In this document: positions 19,765 through 28,117 of the stretch, in pieces
How the letters are laid out: each line of letters opens with the position of its first letter
Numbering within the stretch: the stretch's first letter is position 1
NCBI GenBank assembly: GCA_016763695.1
Contig: JAESTH010000220.1
Span: 1-44,710 of the forward strand
Length of the DNA stretch: 44,710 bases
Direction of reading: 5' to 3'
Source: Alcanivoracaceae bacterium
Lineage (GTDB): Bacteria > Pseudomonadota > Gammaproteobacteria > Xanthomonadales > Marinicellaceae
Program-made: the position numbers and the translations under genes
Notes under the pieces: generated by a model
Seen by the model: the letters and a program-made list of their open reading frames with translations, nothing else
Told to the model about the DNA's origin: nothing
The model's database searches: none

Positions 19765-19770
19765 TATAAT
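19765..19770 (+). promoter_or_regulatory. Possible sigma70 -10 box (TATAAT) upstream of rpsT
   Basis: Perfect TATAAT; only TTGATA with 14-nt spacing upstream, so the -35 assignment is weak. Confidence 0.35.
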
Positions 19771-19830
19771 AGTAATAAGTGTGAGAATGCGCGGCTTAAT
19801 TTTAATATACCAAAATATTGGAGAAATAAC

Positions 19831-20094
19831 TTGGCTAATTCATCATCTGCAAAAAAACGTGTAAGACAAGCTGCAAAAAGACGCGTACATAACATGGGTA
19901 TTCGTACAGAAGCGAGAACATACATAAAAAATGTCGTTAAGGCAATTGAAGCTGGCGACAAGAAACAGGCACAGGATCTTTATGCAAAAATGATTCCTGT
20001 AGTAGACAAAGTTGTCAACAAAGGCATTTTTCATAAAAATAAAATTGCCAGACATAAAAGCCGTCTTAACAATAAAATAAAAGCAATGGCATAA
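19831..20094 (+). CDS. rpsT: 30S ribosomal protein S20
   Basis: ANSSSAKKRVRQAAKRRVHNMGIRTEARTYIKNV...; TTG start codon. Confidence 0.96.
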   Translation: MANSSSAKKRVRQAAKRRVHNMGIRTEARTYIKNVVKAIEAGDKKQAQDLYAKMIPVVDKVVNKGIFHKNKIARHKSRLNNKIKAMA

Positions 20095-20098
20095 ATTA

Positions 20099-20140
20099 TT
20101 TTACTTGAGTCACCGAATTCGCTTGAGTACTCAAGTAAAA
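20099..20140 (+). terminator. Probable terminator after rpsT: TTTTACTTGAGT / ACTCAAGTAAAA
   Basis: 12-bp perfect inverted repeat directly after the rpsT stop; no classical long U-tract. Confidence 0.55.
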
Positions 20141-20276
20141 ATAACATATAATCAAATTAATCCCACATTTAATACTAAAAAACAGGTGTTTTTACTCAAA
20201 ACATGAACCTGTTCACACATTTTTAACATTTTTTGTCATATAATTGGATAACAGTCAAATAATTATAAGTTTAAGT

Positions 20277-21590
20277 ATGAAATATAGAGATAAAATATTA
20301 GTCGATCAAATTCAAGTAGGCATGTATATATGCAAACTTGATAGACCTTGGCTTGAAACACCCTTCCCTTTTCAGGGATTTTATCTCCGTACCAAACATG
20401 AAATCAATGAAGTACAAAGATTTTGTGATTTTGTTTACATAGATTGTAAAAAAGGCACTCAAACTTATAAGGAACCAGAAATAAATAGGGCATCACCTCT
20501 TCTGGTCAGGGAAAAAATCAACCAGACAAAATCCAAGCACCTAATAGCATCGGATTTAAGAAAAATTGTTGTTAATATTGGCAAATATGAAGAGCAAACA
20601 AAGCCTTTTAAAAAAGAAATCAACAACGCAAAAGTGTTATTTTCTGATTTGGCACGCTCGATTGAACAGATCAGCTTTAACATAAGAGTAGGCAAACGCT
20701 TAAATATTTCAGAAGCAAAGTCTTTAACTAGATCAGTTGTCATCAGCGTCATAAAAAACCCCAATACCATGATTTGGTTAAGTCAACTTAAAGATAAAGG
20801 TGATTACACTTATAACCATTCATTAAGGTCTAGTATTTTAGCCACTGTTTTTGGTAGACACCTGGGACTTTCTGAGGACGAACTGGTTTCATTGGCAACA
20901 GGCGTTCTACTTGCTGATATTGGTAAAACTAAAATCAATAGAAAATTACTTAATAGTAGCCAAAAACCAAACCAATCTGAAAAGATTTTACTTAAAAGCC
21001 ATGTTGAACTTGGTGTCGAGATGTTAGCCACCGAGAAAAATGTTGATCACTCAACTTTAGTGATAGTAGAAACTCATCACGAAAGATTCAATGGAACAGG
21101 TTACCCTTATGCATTGGTTGGTGCTGAAATTCCATTTTTTGGTCAAATTGCTGGATTGGTTGATGTATTTGATGCAATCACCAGTAAAAAATCATATGGC
21201 AAACAGTTAACACCAGCCCAAGCGATGGATTGGCTATACGGCCAAAGAGATAAGCTATTTTCAGGAAAGCTTATTGATGACTTCATTCAGGCAATTGGAC
21301 TATACCCAGCAGGGACACTGGTGCAATTGACCGATAAATCAATCGGACTGGTTGTATCACATAACCCCGATAAACGTCTTAGACCCGAAGTCTTTCTTTT
21401 AAAAGACAGCAACAGTAAAAATTTAAACTCAACTAAAACAGTTGACCTGTCGAAAAGAGCTTTTTTATCAAAAATTGACAGGCCAATGGTCAGAAAAGCA
21501 ATATTACCAGAACAATTAAATTTAACTGGACACGAGATATCAGAAGCTATACAAAACAACAAAAAAGTAAGAAAAGCTTTATTTGGTTAA
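20277..21590 (+). CDS. DUF3391 plus HD-GYP-domain-like protein (putative c-di-GMP phosphodiesterase, degenerate HD pair)
   Basis: KILVDQIQVGMYICKLDRPWLETPFPFQGFYL (DUF3391-like); LLADIGKTKI, HHERFNGTGYP, GLVDVFDAITSKKSY; ATG at 20277. Confidence 0.88.
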   Translation: MKYRDKILVDQIQVGMYICKLDRPWLETPFPFQGFYLRTKHEINEVQRFCDFVYIDCKKGTQTYKEPEINRASPLLVREKINQTKSKHLIASDLRKIVVNIGKYEEQTKPFKKEINNAKVLFSDLARSIEQISFNIRVGKRLNISEAKSLTRSVVISVIKNPNTMIWLSQLKDKGDYTYNHSLRSSILATVFGRHLGLSEDELVSLATGVLLADIGKTKINRKLLNSSQKPNQSEKILLKSHVELGVEMLATEKNVDHSTLVIVETHHERFNGTGYPYALVGAEIPFFGQIAGLVDVFDAITSKKSYGKQLTPAQAMDWLYGQRDKLFSGKLIDDFIQAIGLYPAGTLVQLTDKSIGLVVSHNPDKRLRPEVFLLKDSNSKNLNSTKTVDLSKRAFLSKIDRPMVRKAILPEQLNLTGHEISEAIQNNKKVRKALFG

Positions 21591-21667
21591 TATTCTAAAC
21601 CCTCCTTACCACTATCCTAAATAGCTTGATATAATATCGCTTACTTTACAAGCGCACTTTAACATCA

Positions 21668-22462
21668 ATGAGAAACTATCTACAATTATTAGAATTACTT
21701 CTTAATAAAGGCACTACCAAAACAGATCGTACAGGAACTGGTACAAAAAGCCTTTTTGGCCACCAGATGCGCTTTGATCTAGCACAAGGATTCCCCTTAA
21801 TAACAACTAAAAAACTACACCTAAAGTCCATCATACATGAGCTCTTATGGTTTATCTCTGGTGATACTAATATTAAATATTTACAGGATAATGGTGTCAA
21901 AATATGGAATGAATGGGCAGATGAAGATGGCAACCTTGGTCCCGTTTATGGATATCAATGGCGCTCCTGGCCCACTTCTACTGGCAAACATATAGATCAA
22001 ATAAAAAATGTTATTGAACAGATTAAAAACACACCTGACTCCAGACGTATTATTGTCAATGCCTGGAATGTAGGTGAAATTGAAAACATGGCTCTCCCAC
22101 CCTGCCATTGCCTGTTTCAATTTTATGTTGCAGATAACAAACTCTCCTGTCAATTATATCAGCGCAGTGCTGATGTATTTCTAGGCGTACCATTTAATAT
22201 TGCTTCATATGCAATATTAACAATGATGATTGCGCAAGTTTGTCAATTAGAATTAGGTGACTTTGTACACACACTTGGTGATGCACACCTCTACTCCAAT
22301 CATATAGAACAAGCAGAATTACAGATTCAAAGAGATACATACAAACTCCCTCTTATGAAAATCAATCCAGATATTAAGGACTTGTTTACATTCTCATATG
22401 ATGACTTTGAATTGACAAACTACCAATCACACCCACATATAAAAGCAAAAGTTGCCATTTAG
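21668..22462 (+). CDS. thyA: Thymidylate synthase
   Basis: [53 protein letters not shown]-terminus IKAKVAI; TAG stop. Confidence 0.97.
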   Translation: MRNYLQLLELLLNKGTTKTDRTGTGTKSLFGHQMRFDLAQGFPLITTKKLHLKSIIHELLWFISGDTNIKYLQDNGVKIWNEWADEDGNLGPVYGYQWRSWPTSTGKHIDQIKNVIEQIKNTPDSRRIIVNAWNVGEIENMALPPCHCLFQFYVADNKLSCQLYQRSADVFLGVPFNIASYAILTMMIAQVCQLELGDFVHTLGDAHLYSNHIEQAELQIQRDTYKLPLMKINPDIKDLFTFSYDDFELTNYQSHPHIKAKVAI

Positions 22463-22475
22463 AAGATCATTTGAC

Positions 22476-22961
22476 ATGTTAAAAAATACTCAATTAACCT
22501 TTATCCTGGCAATGGATGAAAATAAGCTGATTGGAAGCAACAATGATTTACCCTGGAGACTACCAGCAGACTTAAAATATTTCAAAAAGCAAACCCTCAA
22601 CAAAATCATATTAATGGGTAGAAAAACCTGCGAATCACTACCATTTGCCCTTCCCAAAAGAAGAAATATAATTCTAACTAGAAATATTGATTTTTCTAGA
22701 CAAGGCTTTGAAATCATTCATAAAATTGACGACATAAATAGCCTAAAAGGAGAAGTCATGATTATTGGAGGAGCAATGATCTATAAACTATTAATGCCCT
22801 ATGCAACAAAACTACTCATCACTAAAATACATCACGAATTTTCAGGCGACACTCATTTTGAGTGGAACCCGAATGAATGGAAAATGACTGCCAAGATAGA
22901 CAATAAAGCCGATGATACAAACGTTTACAACTACAGCTTTATTGAATATTTACGCAAGTAA
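22476..22961 (+). CDS. folA: Dihydrofolate reductase
   Basis: LAMDENKLIGSNNDLPWRLPADLKYFKKQT, ILMGRKTCESL, MIIGGAMIYKLLMP; ATG at 22476. Confidence 0.93.
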   Translation: MLKNTQLTFILAMDENKLIGSNNDLPWRLPADLKYFKKQTLNKIILMGRKTCESLPFALPKRRNIILTRNIDFSRQGFEIIHKIDDINSLKGEVMIIGGAMIYKLLMPYATKLLITKIHHEFSGDTHFEWNPNEWKMTAKIDNKADDTNVYNYSFIEYLRK

Positions 22962-22974
22962 TTAACTACCAGCC

Positions 22975-23823
22975 TTATAAATTTGTACGCACATCCAATA
23001 ATTCTGGGAAAAAAGTTAAGTCCAAAGCTTTCTTCAAAAATGAAACACCACTGGAACCACCAGAACCTCTTTTAAAACCAATTATCCTTTCAACCGTCTT
23101 CATATGCCTAAATCGCCACATTTGAAAAGACTGCTCAACATCTACCAACTGCTCACATAAAGCGTATGCATCCCAATTTTTTTCAGTATGTTTATATATA
23201 TCAACAAAAGTAGCCACCAAATCATCATTGAATTTATGTGGTTCAGCCCACTCTCTATTGATACATTCTTCGGGTATGGCATACCCACACTTATGCAAGT
23301 GCTGCAAAAATACATCGTAAATTGAAGGTGAATTTAATATCTCATTTAAATCTTGCCGCGAAGCACTGTCCTCAGGAAACATTTTCAACATATCACTGTT
23401 TTTGTTTCCCAACAAAAACTCCAACATCCTATACTGCACAGATTGGAATCCTGAGGCACTGCCAAACACATCACGAAACTGTACATACTCACTGGGAGTC
23501 AGAGTTTCTAATACTCCCCATTGTTCAAACAACTGCCTCTGCACCTGCTTAACACGTGCCAATATTTTCGAGGCAATATCCAACTGCTCTGCTTCAATGT
23601 TTTTTATTGCTGCCTTGATCTCATGTACGATTAACTTTAGCCACAACTCAGAAACCTGATGTTGAATAATAAACAACATTTCATCATGATGTGGTGGCGA
23701 ACTGAGAGGCACCTGAGCTGACAAAATTTGATCCAGACGCAGATAACCGCCATAATTATCACGTAAGTCCACATCTAATTTTATGCCTTTTTCTAGATTC
23801 CTGAAATTATTGCCTTCTTTCAT
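22975..23823 (-). CDS. kynA: Tryptophan 2,3-dioxygenase
   Basis: [80 protein letters not shown]. Confidence 0.96.
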   Translation of the reverse strand: MKEGNNFRNLEKGIKLDVDLRDNYGGYLRLDQILSAQVPLSSPPHHDEMLFIIQHQVSELWLKLIVHEIKAAIKNIEAEQLDIASKILARVKQVQRQLFEQWGVLETLTPSEYVQFRDVFGSASGFQSVQYRMLEFLLGNKNSDMLKMFPEDSASRQDLNEILNSPSIYDVFLQHLHKCGYAIPEECINREWAEPHKFNDDLVATFVDIYKHTEKNWDAYALCEQLVDVEQSFQMWRFRHMKTVERIIGFKRGSGGSSGVSFLKKALDLTFFPELLDVRTNL

Positions 23824-23911
23824 GCTATATACCTTAAATTTTACCTGAAATTATTATGTTTTTATTCTATAATACATCGCCGTAAATTTACATTCAAAAT
23901 GAATTATTAAA

Positions 23912-23970
23912 GGCATATTCATAACTTTAGTCAGATGGGATTGAGATGCACATTTAGTTATGAATATACC
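23912..23970. repeat. Imperfect inverted repeat GGCATATTCATAACT ... AGTTATGAATATACC (14/15)
   Basis: Read directly in the kynA/E1alpha divergent intergenic region. Confidence 0.7.
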
Positions 23971-24164
23971 TTATTACAATTTAATGATTCCTTTTGGGGA
24001 CACCTTGAAAATCTGATTATTAATATTCATGTAAATATCAGATTATCATATTTAACAACAAACCTATTGTGCTTGAAAGTGCAGGAAAAACCATAGCAAC
24101 GGAAAATGCTTAATTTTTTTAAACACATTCATGCAAATATATTAAAAATACTGGAGGAACAAGA

Positions 24165-25241
24165 GTGGCAACAGTAGCATCTTTTAACGTTGAATATATT
24201 CAATATCTCTCACCCACGGGTGAACTGGTTGGTGATAAAATACCTGCCATAGCAAAAGATTACGAACAAATCAAATCTTTATATGAAATCATGGTAATGA
24301 CCCGGGTTTTTGACGCTAAAGCAATTTCATTACAAAGAACAGGAAAACTAGGCACTTATGCTTCGTCACTTGGTCACGAAGCCGTTCATGTTGGCATAGG
24401 CTCAGCTATGAAATATGAAGATGTCTTTGCTCCCATGTACAGAGAATATGGCGTACAATTTTGCCGAGGAGTAAAAATGTCAGAAGTACTACTCTATTGG
24501 GGAGGTGATGAAAGAGGCAGTAATTTTTCAGGTCCTCCACATGATTTCCCTTGGTGCGTACCCATTGCTACACAAAACACACATGCAGCAGGAGCAGCGT
24601 TATCTTTCAAACTAAGAAAAGAACCACGCTGTGCGGTCACTGTCATTGGAGATGGCGGAAGCTCAAAAGGAGATTTTCTTGAAGCTATTAATGCTGCCAG
24701 TGCATTTACGTTACCTCTGGTCATGGTTATTGTGAATAATGGCTGGGCCATATCTGTACCCAGAAAAAAGCAAAGCAGTGGTCAAACATTGGCACAAAAG
24801 GGTATTGCAGGAGGCTTACCCAGTATACAGGTTGATGGCAATGACTTATTTGCCGTGCATAACGAAGTAAAAGTAGCTTTACAAAGAGCCCGTGATGGCA
24901 AAGGTGCCACCGTCATTGAAGCGATAACATACCGCTTAAGTGATCACACAACTGCCGATGATGCCAGTCGCTATCGCCCAGATGAAGAAGTAGAAAATGC
25001 CAAAAAATTTGAACCCATTCTTAGGCTGAGACAATATTTAATGAACAATAATCAATGGAGTGTCCAGCAGGAAAACAAACTGATGGAAGATTGTGCTCGC
25101 AAAGTCGAAGCTGCCGTTAAGGAATATCAAAACGCACCAAAACCACCTGTCACCGACATGTTCGATTATATGTTTGCAAAATTACCACATGATTTAGCAG
25201 CACAAAGAAAGTTTGCAAAGGAGTTAGACAACAATGGCTAA
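24165..25241 (+). CDS. 2-oxoacid (pyruvate or branched-chain) dehydrogenase E1 component alpha subunit
   Basis: 358 aa; GTG start; ThDP motif GDGGSSKGDFLEAINAASAFTLPLVMVIVNN; YRLSDHTTADDASRYR. Confidence 0.9.
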   Translation: MATVASFNVEYIQYLSPTGELVGDKIPAIAKDYEQIKSLYEIMVMTRVFDAKAISLQRTGKLGTYASSLGHEAVHVGIGSAMKYEDVFAPMYREYGVQFCRGVKMSEVLLYWGGDERGSNFSGPPHDFPWCVPIATQNTHAAGAALSFKLRKEPRCAVTVIGDGGSSKGDFLEAINAASAFTLPLVMVIVNNGWAISVPRKKQSSGQTLAQKGIAGGLPSIQVDGNDLFAVHNEVKVALQRARDGKGATVIEAITYRLSDHTTADDASRYRPDEEVENAKKFEPILRLRQYLMNNNQWSVQQENKLMEDCARKVEAAVKEYQNAPKPPVTDMFDYMFAKLPHDLAAQRKFAKELDNNG

Positions 25242-26169
25242 TATAACTTTAGTAGAAGCGGTATCATTGGCTTTAGCCTATGAGTTAGAAAATGATAAAG
25301 ATGTCGTTGTTCTTGGTGAAGATGTAGGAATCAACGGTGGTGTATTTAGAGCCACGGCAGGTCTTGCACAAAAATTTGGTGAAGACCGTGTTATAGATAC
25401 CCCCTTAGCCGAAGCCATGATTGCAGGATTAACTATAGGTATGGCAACACAGGGCATGAGGCCAGTAGCCGAGGCTCAATTTATGGGTTTTATCTATCCA
25501 ATGATTGAACAAATAGTCTGTCATGCTGCACGATTCAGAAATCGTACCCGTGGCAGATTAACCTGTCCACTGGTTATACGTGCACCATTTGGAGGCGGTA
25601 TTCATGCACCAGAACACCATTCCGAAAGTGTTGAGGCCATTTTTGCTCATATCCCTGGTATTAGAGTAGTTATCCCATCCTCCCCATCTCGTGCATACGG
25701 CTTATTACTGGCGGCTATTCGTGACCCTGATCCCGTTTTATTCCTTGAGCCCAAAAGAATATATCGAGTAAATAAAGAAGAAGTGATTGATGATGGTGAA
25801 GAACTACCATTAGATATGTGCTTTGAACTACGAGAAGGCACTGATATTACACTTGTTAGTTGGGGTTCAATGGTTAAGGAAACATTAGAAGCTGCTGACA
25901 AATTAGCACAGCAAGGTATTTCTGCAGAAGTTATTGACGTCGCCACGGTGAGCCCGATTGATATGGATACCATTTTAGAATCTGTAAAGAAAACAGGTCG
26001 TTGCGTCATTATCCAGGAAGCTGCCAAACATTGCAGCGTCATTTCAGAAATTGCAGCAAATCTTGCAGAAGATGGACTCTACTCATTAATGGCACCTGTG
26101 AAAAGAGTAACAGGTTATGATGTGATTATGCCATTATTTAAACTAGAAAAAAATACATGCCTTCAGTAG
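25234..26169 (+). CDS. 2-oxoacid dehydrogenase E1 component beta subunit; apparent C-terminal frameshift, with homologous tail continuing in the -1 frame to 26213
   Basis: LGEDVGINGGVFRATAGL, DTPLAEAMIAG, APFGGGIHAPEHHSES, VIQEAAKHCSVISEI; after A7 at 26147-26153 the other frame encodes KYMPSVARILKAVNEVMEVS*. Confidence 0.9.
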   Translation: MANITLVEAVSLALAYELENDKDVVVLGEDVGINGGVFRATAGLAQKFGEDRVIDTPLAEAMIAGLTIGMATQGMRPVAEAQFMGFIYPMIEQIVCHAARFRNRTRGRLTCPLVIRAPFGGGIHAPEHHSESVEAIFAHIPGIRVVIPSSPSRAYGLLLAAIRDPDPVLFLEPKRIYRVNKEEVIDDGEELPLDMCFELREGTDITLVSWGSMVKETLEAADKLAQQGISAEVIDVATVSPIDMDTILESVKKTGRCVIIQEAAKHCSVISEIAANLAEDGLYSLMAPVKRVTGYDVIMPLFKLEKNTCLQ

Positions 26170-26209
26170 CAAGAATACTTAAGGCAGTAAATGAAGTGAT
26201 GGAGGTATC

Positions 26210-27499
26210 ATGAATATATTTAATTTACCAGATTTAGGCGAAGGCTTACCAGATGCAGAAATTGTTGAATGGCATGTAAAAGAAGGAGATATAGTTAAGG
26301 AAGACCAGCCGATGGTTTCCATGGAAACAGCCAAAGCTGTGGTTGATGTCCCCTGCCCTTATTCAGGAGTCATAACTAAACTACATGGACAACCAGGTGA
26401 TGTCATAGATACTGGGGCCATCCTGGTTGAATTTGATGGCAATAAAACCACAGATACGCCAGCAAAGCTCAAAGAAGACATTGTAGATTTGATTGACGAA
26501 CTGGAGAAAGAACTACCCGTCATACAACAATACCCTAAATCTACAGCTGAACTTGCTACAGGCGATGACAGTGGCACCGTGGTAGGAGAAATGGAATCAA
26601 GCAACAAGGTTGTGAGTGACATTGCCAGTGTTGGCAACATTAAAATTGCACCAGCAGTTAAAGCTTTGGCAAAGAAACTGAAAGTAGATCTAAATGATGT
26701 CATCCCCACAGGAGTAGGCGGGGTGATTCGCCCCAGCGATATCCGTCTGGCAGATACAATGAAATCACAAACACCACAGGATACAGCAAAACCAGTGGTC
26801 ACTACCCCTACCCCCGTAGTTGAGCCAGTAAGAGCAACCATTGTTACCCCTTCAATAGTCAACGATGAGTGGCAACAAGTCAAAGGCACTCGCCGTGCCA
26901 TGGCCAGAATAATGACCAGTGCACATGCACAAATAGTTCCTACCACCATTATGGATGATGCAGATATCCATAAATGGGCTACAGGAGAAGATATCACTGC
27001 CAGATTAATCAGAGCCATGGTCAAAGGAGTTGCAGCAGAACCAGCTTTAAACTCCTGGTTTAATGGTGAAAAATTAGCCCGAAGAATCATCAGCCACGTT
27101 GATGTAGGTATTGCTGTTGATACACCTGATGGATTATTTGTACCAACCATGCGCAACTGCGAGCAACGCGATGCATCACAAGTACGCGCAGGCATGAACA
27201 CCATAAAAGAGCAAGTTAAAGCCAGAAGTATTCCTGCTGCTGACATGAAAGACTTTACCATTATGTTATCAAATTTTGGCGTTTTTGCTGGCCGCTATGC
27301 TACACCAATGATCACACCACCATGTGTTGCTATCATGGCATCTGGTAAATTATTACAGGAAGTTGTTCCCGTACTCGGAGGATTCGAAGTACATAGAATG
27401 ATCCCCTTATCATTAACGTTTGATCACCGTGCTGTTACTGGTGGCGAAGCCGCTCGATTCCTTGCTGCGGTGATAAAAGATTTAAACAAAAGTAGGTGA
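26210..27499 (+). CDS. 2-oxoacid dehydrogenase E2 component (dihydrolipoamide acyltransferase), one lipoyl domain
   Basis: Lipoyl METAKAVVDVP; peripheral subunit binding IKIAPAVKALAKKLKVDLNDVIPTGVGGVIRPSDI; C-terminal FDHRAVTGGEAARFL. Confidence 0.93.
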   Translation: MNIFNLPDLGEGLPDAEIVEWHVKEGDIVKEDQPMVSMETAKAVVDVPCPYSGVITKLHGQPGDVIDTGAILVEFDGNKTTDTPAKLKEDIVDLIDELEKELPVIQQYPKSTAELATGDDSGTVVGEMESSNKVVSDIASVGNIKIAPAVKALAKKLKVDLNDVIPTGVGGVIRPSDIRLADTMKSQTPQDTAKPVVTTPTPVVEPVRATIVTPSIVNDEWQQVKGTRRAMARIMTSAHAQIVPTTIMDDADIHKWATGEDITARLIRAMVKGVAAEPALNSWFNGEKLARRIISHVDVGIAVDTPDGLFVPTMRNCEQRDASQVRAGMNTIKEQVKARSIPAADMKDFTIMLSNFGVFAGRYATPMITPPCVAIMASGKLLQEVVPVLGGFEVHRMIPLSLTFDHRAVTGGEAARFLAAVIKDLNKSR

Positions 27500-27540
27500 G
27501 GTATATTCATACCTGAAATAAATAACAAATGGAAAATAAC

Positions 27541-28023
27541 ATGAAAATAGCAGATAAAAATGTAGTTAATATTAAATACACTTTAACTGATAATGATAAA
27601 AATATCATTGACCAATCAGAAGATGGCAACTTCAGCTTTCTTATTGGTGCTGGTAATATTATCTCTGGATTAGAAAATGCCTTAATAGGAAAAACTGTCG
27701 GCAACATATTTGATGTCAGCATCAACCCCACTGATGGCTATGGTGAGTACAACAATGAATTGGTACATGAAGTACCAAGAACTCAGTTTCCTCCTGATAT
27801 TACAATTGAAGCAGGCATGCAATTTCAGGGTAAAACTCCCGATGGGCAAATGACAGTGGTCAAAGTAACCGATGTCAAAAATGATAATGTTTATGTTGAC
27901 AACAATCACCCATTAGCTGGTGTACAACTTAACTTTACCGTTGAAGTCACCAATATCAGGGCAGCATCTGAAACAGAATTAGAACATGGGCACGTTCATG
28001 ATTCTAACGAACATCACGGTTAA
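27541..28023 (+). CDS. slyD: FKBP-type peptidyl-prolyl isomerase, SlyD-like
   Basis: NVVNIKYTLTDNDKNIIDQSE, FLIGAGNIISGLENALIGKTVG, VSINPTDGYGEYNNELVHEVPR, VDNNHPLAGVQLNFTVEVTNIR; C-terminal His-containing tail. Confidence 0.92.
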   Translation: MKIADKNVVNIKYTLTDNDKNIIDQSEDGNFSFLIGAGNIISGLENALIGKTVGNIFDVSINPTDGYGEYNNELVHEVPRTQFPPDITIEAGMQFQGKTPDGQMTVVKVTDVKNDNVYVDNNHPLAGVQLNFTVEVTNIRAASETELEHGHVHDSNEHHG

Positions 28024-28036
28024 AATAAGCACCGCA

Positions 28037-28066
28037 TTAAGAGGCTCTGTGTACAGAGCCTCTTAA
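28037..28066 (+). terminator. Strong hairpin TTAAGAGGCTCTGT-GT-ACAGAGCCTCTTAA after slyD
   Basis: 14-bp perfect inverted repeat with 2-nt loop followed by T-rich sequence. Confidence 0.75.
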
Positions 28067-28117
28067 TCTAATCACTTTTCAAGCTCCCAACTCCATGCTT
28101 CATGATATAATCTCAAA

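Noticed and set aside
25647-26042. 131-aa minus-strand ORF opposite E1beta
   Set aside because: Antisense shadow of a conserved gene.
26359-27261. 300-aa minus-strand ORF opposite the E2 gene
   Set aside because: Shadow ORF antisense to a clearly conserved CDS; low-complexity Ser/Thr/Val composition with no recognisable motif.
24165-27499. Assigning the operon specifically as pyruvate dehydrogenase (pdhABC)
   Set aside because: E1alpha/E1beta/E2 of PDH and BCKDH are too similar to separate by reading alone, so gene symbols were left empty.
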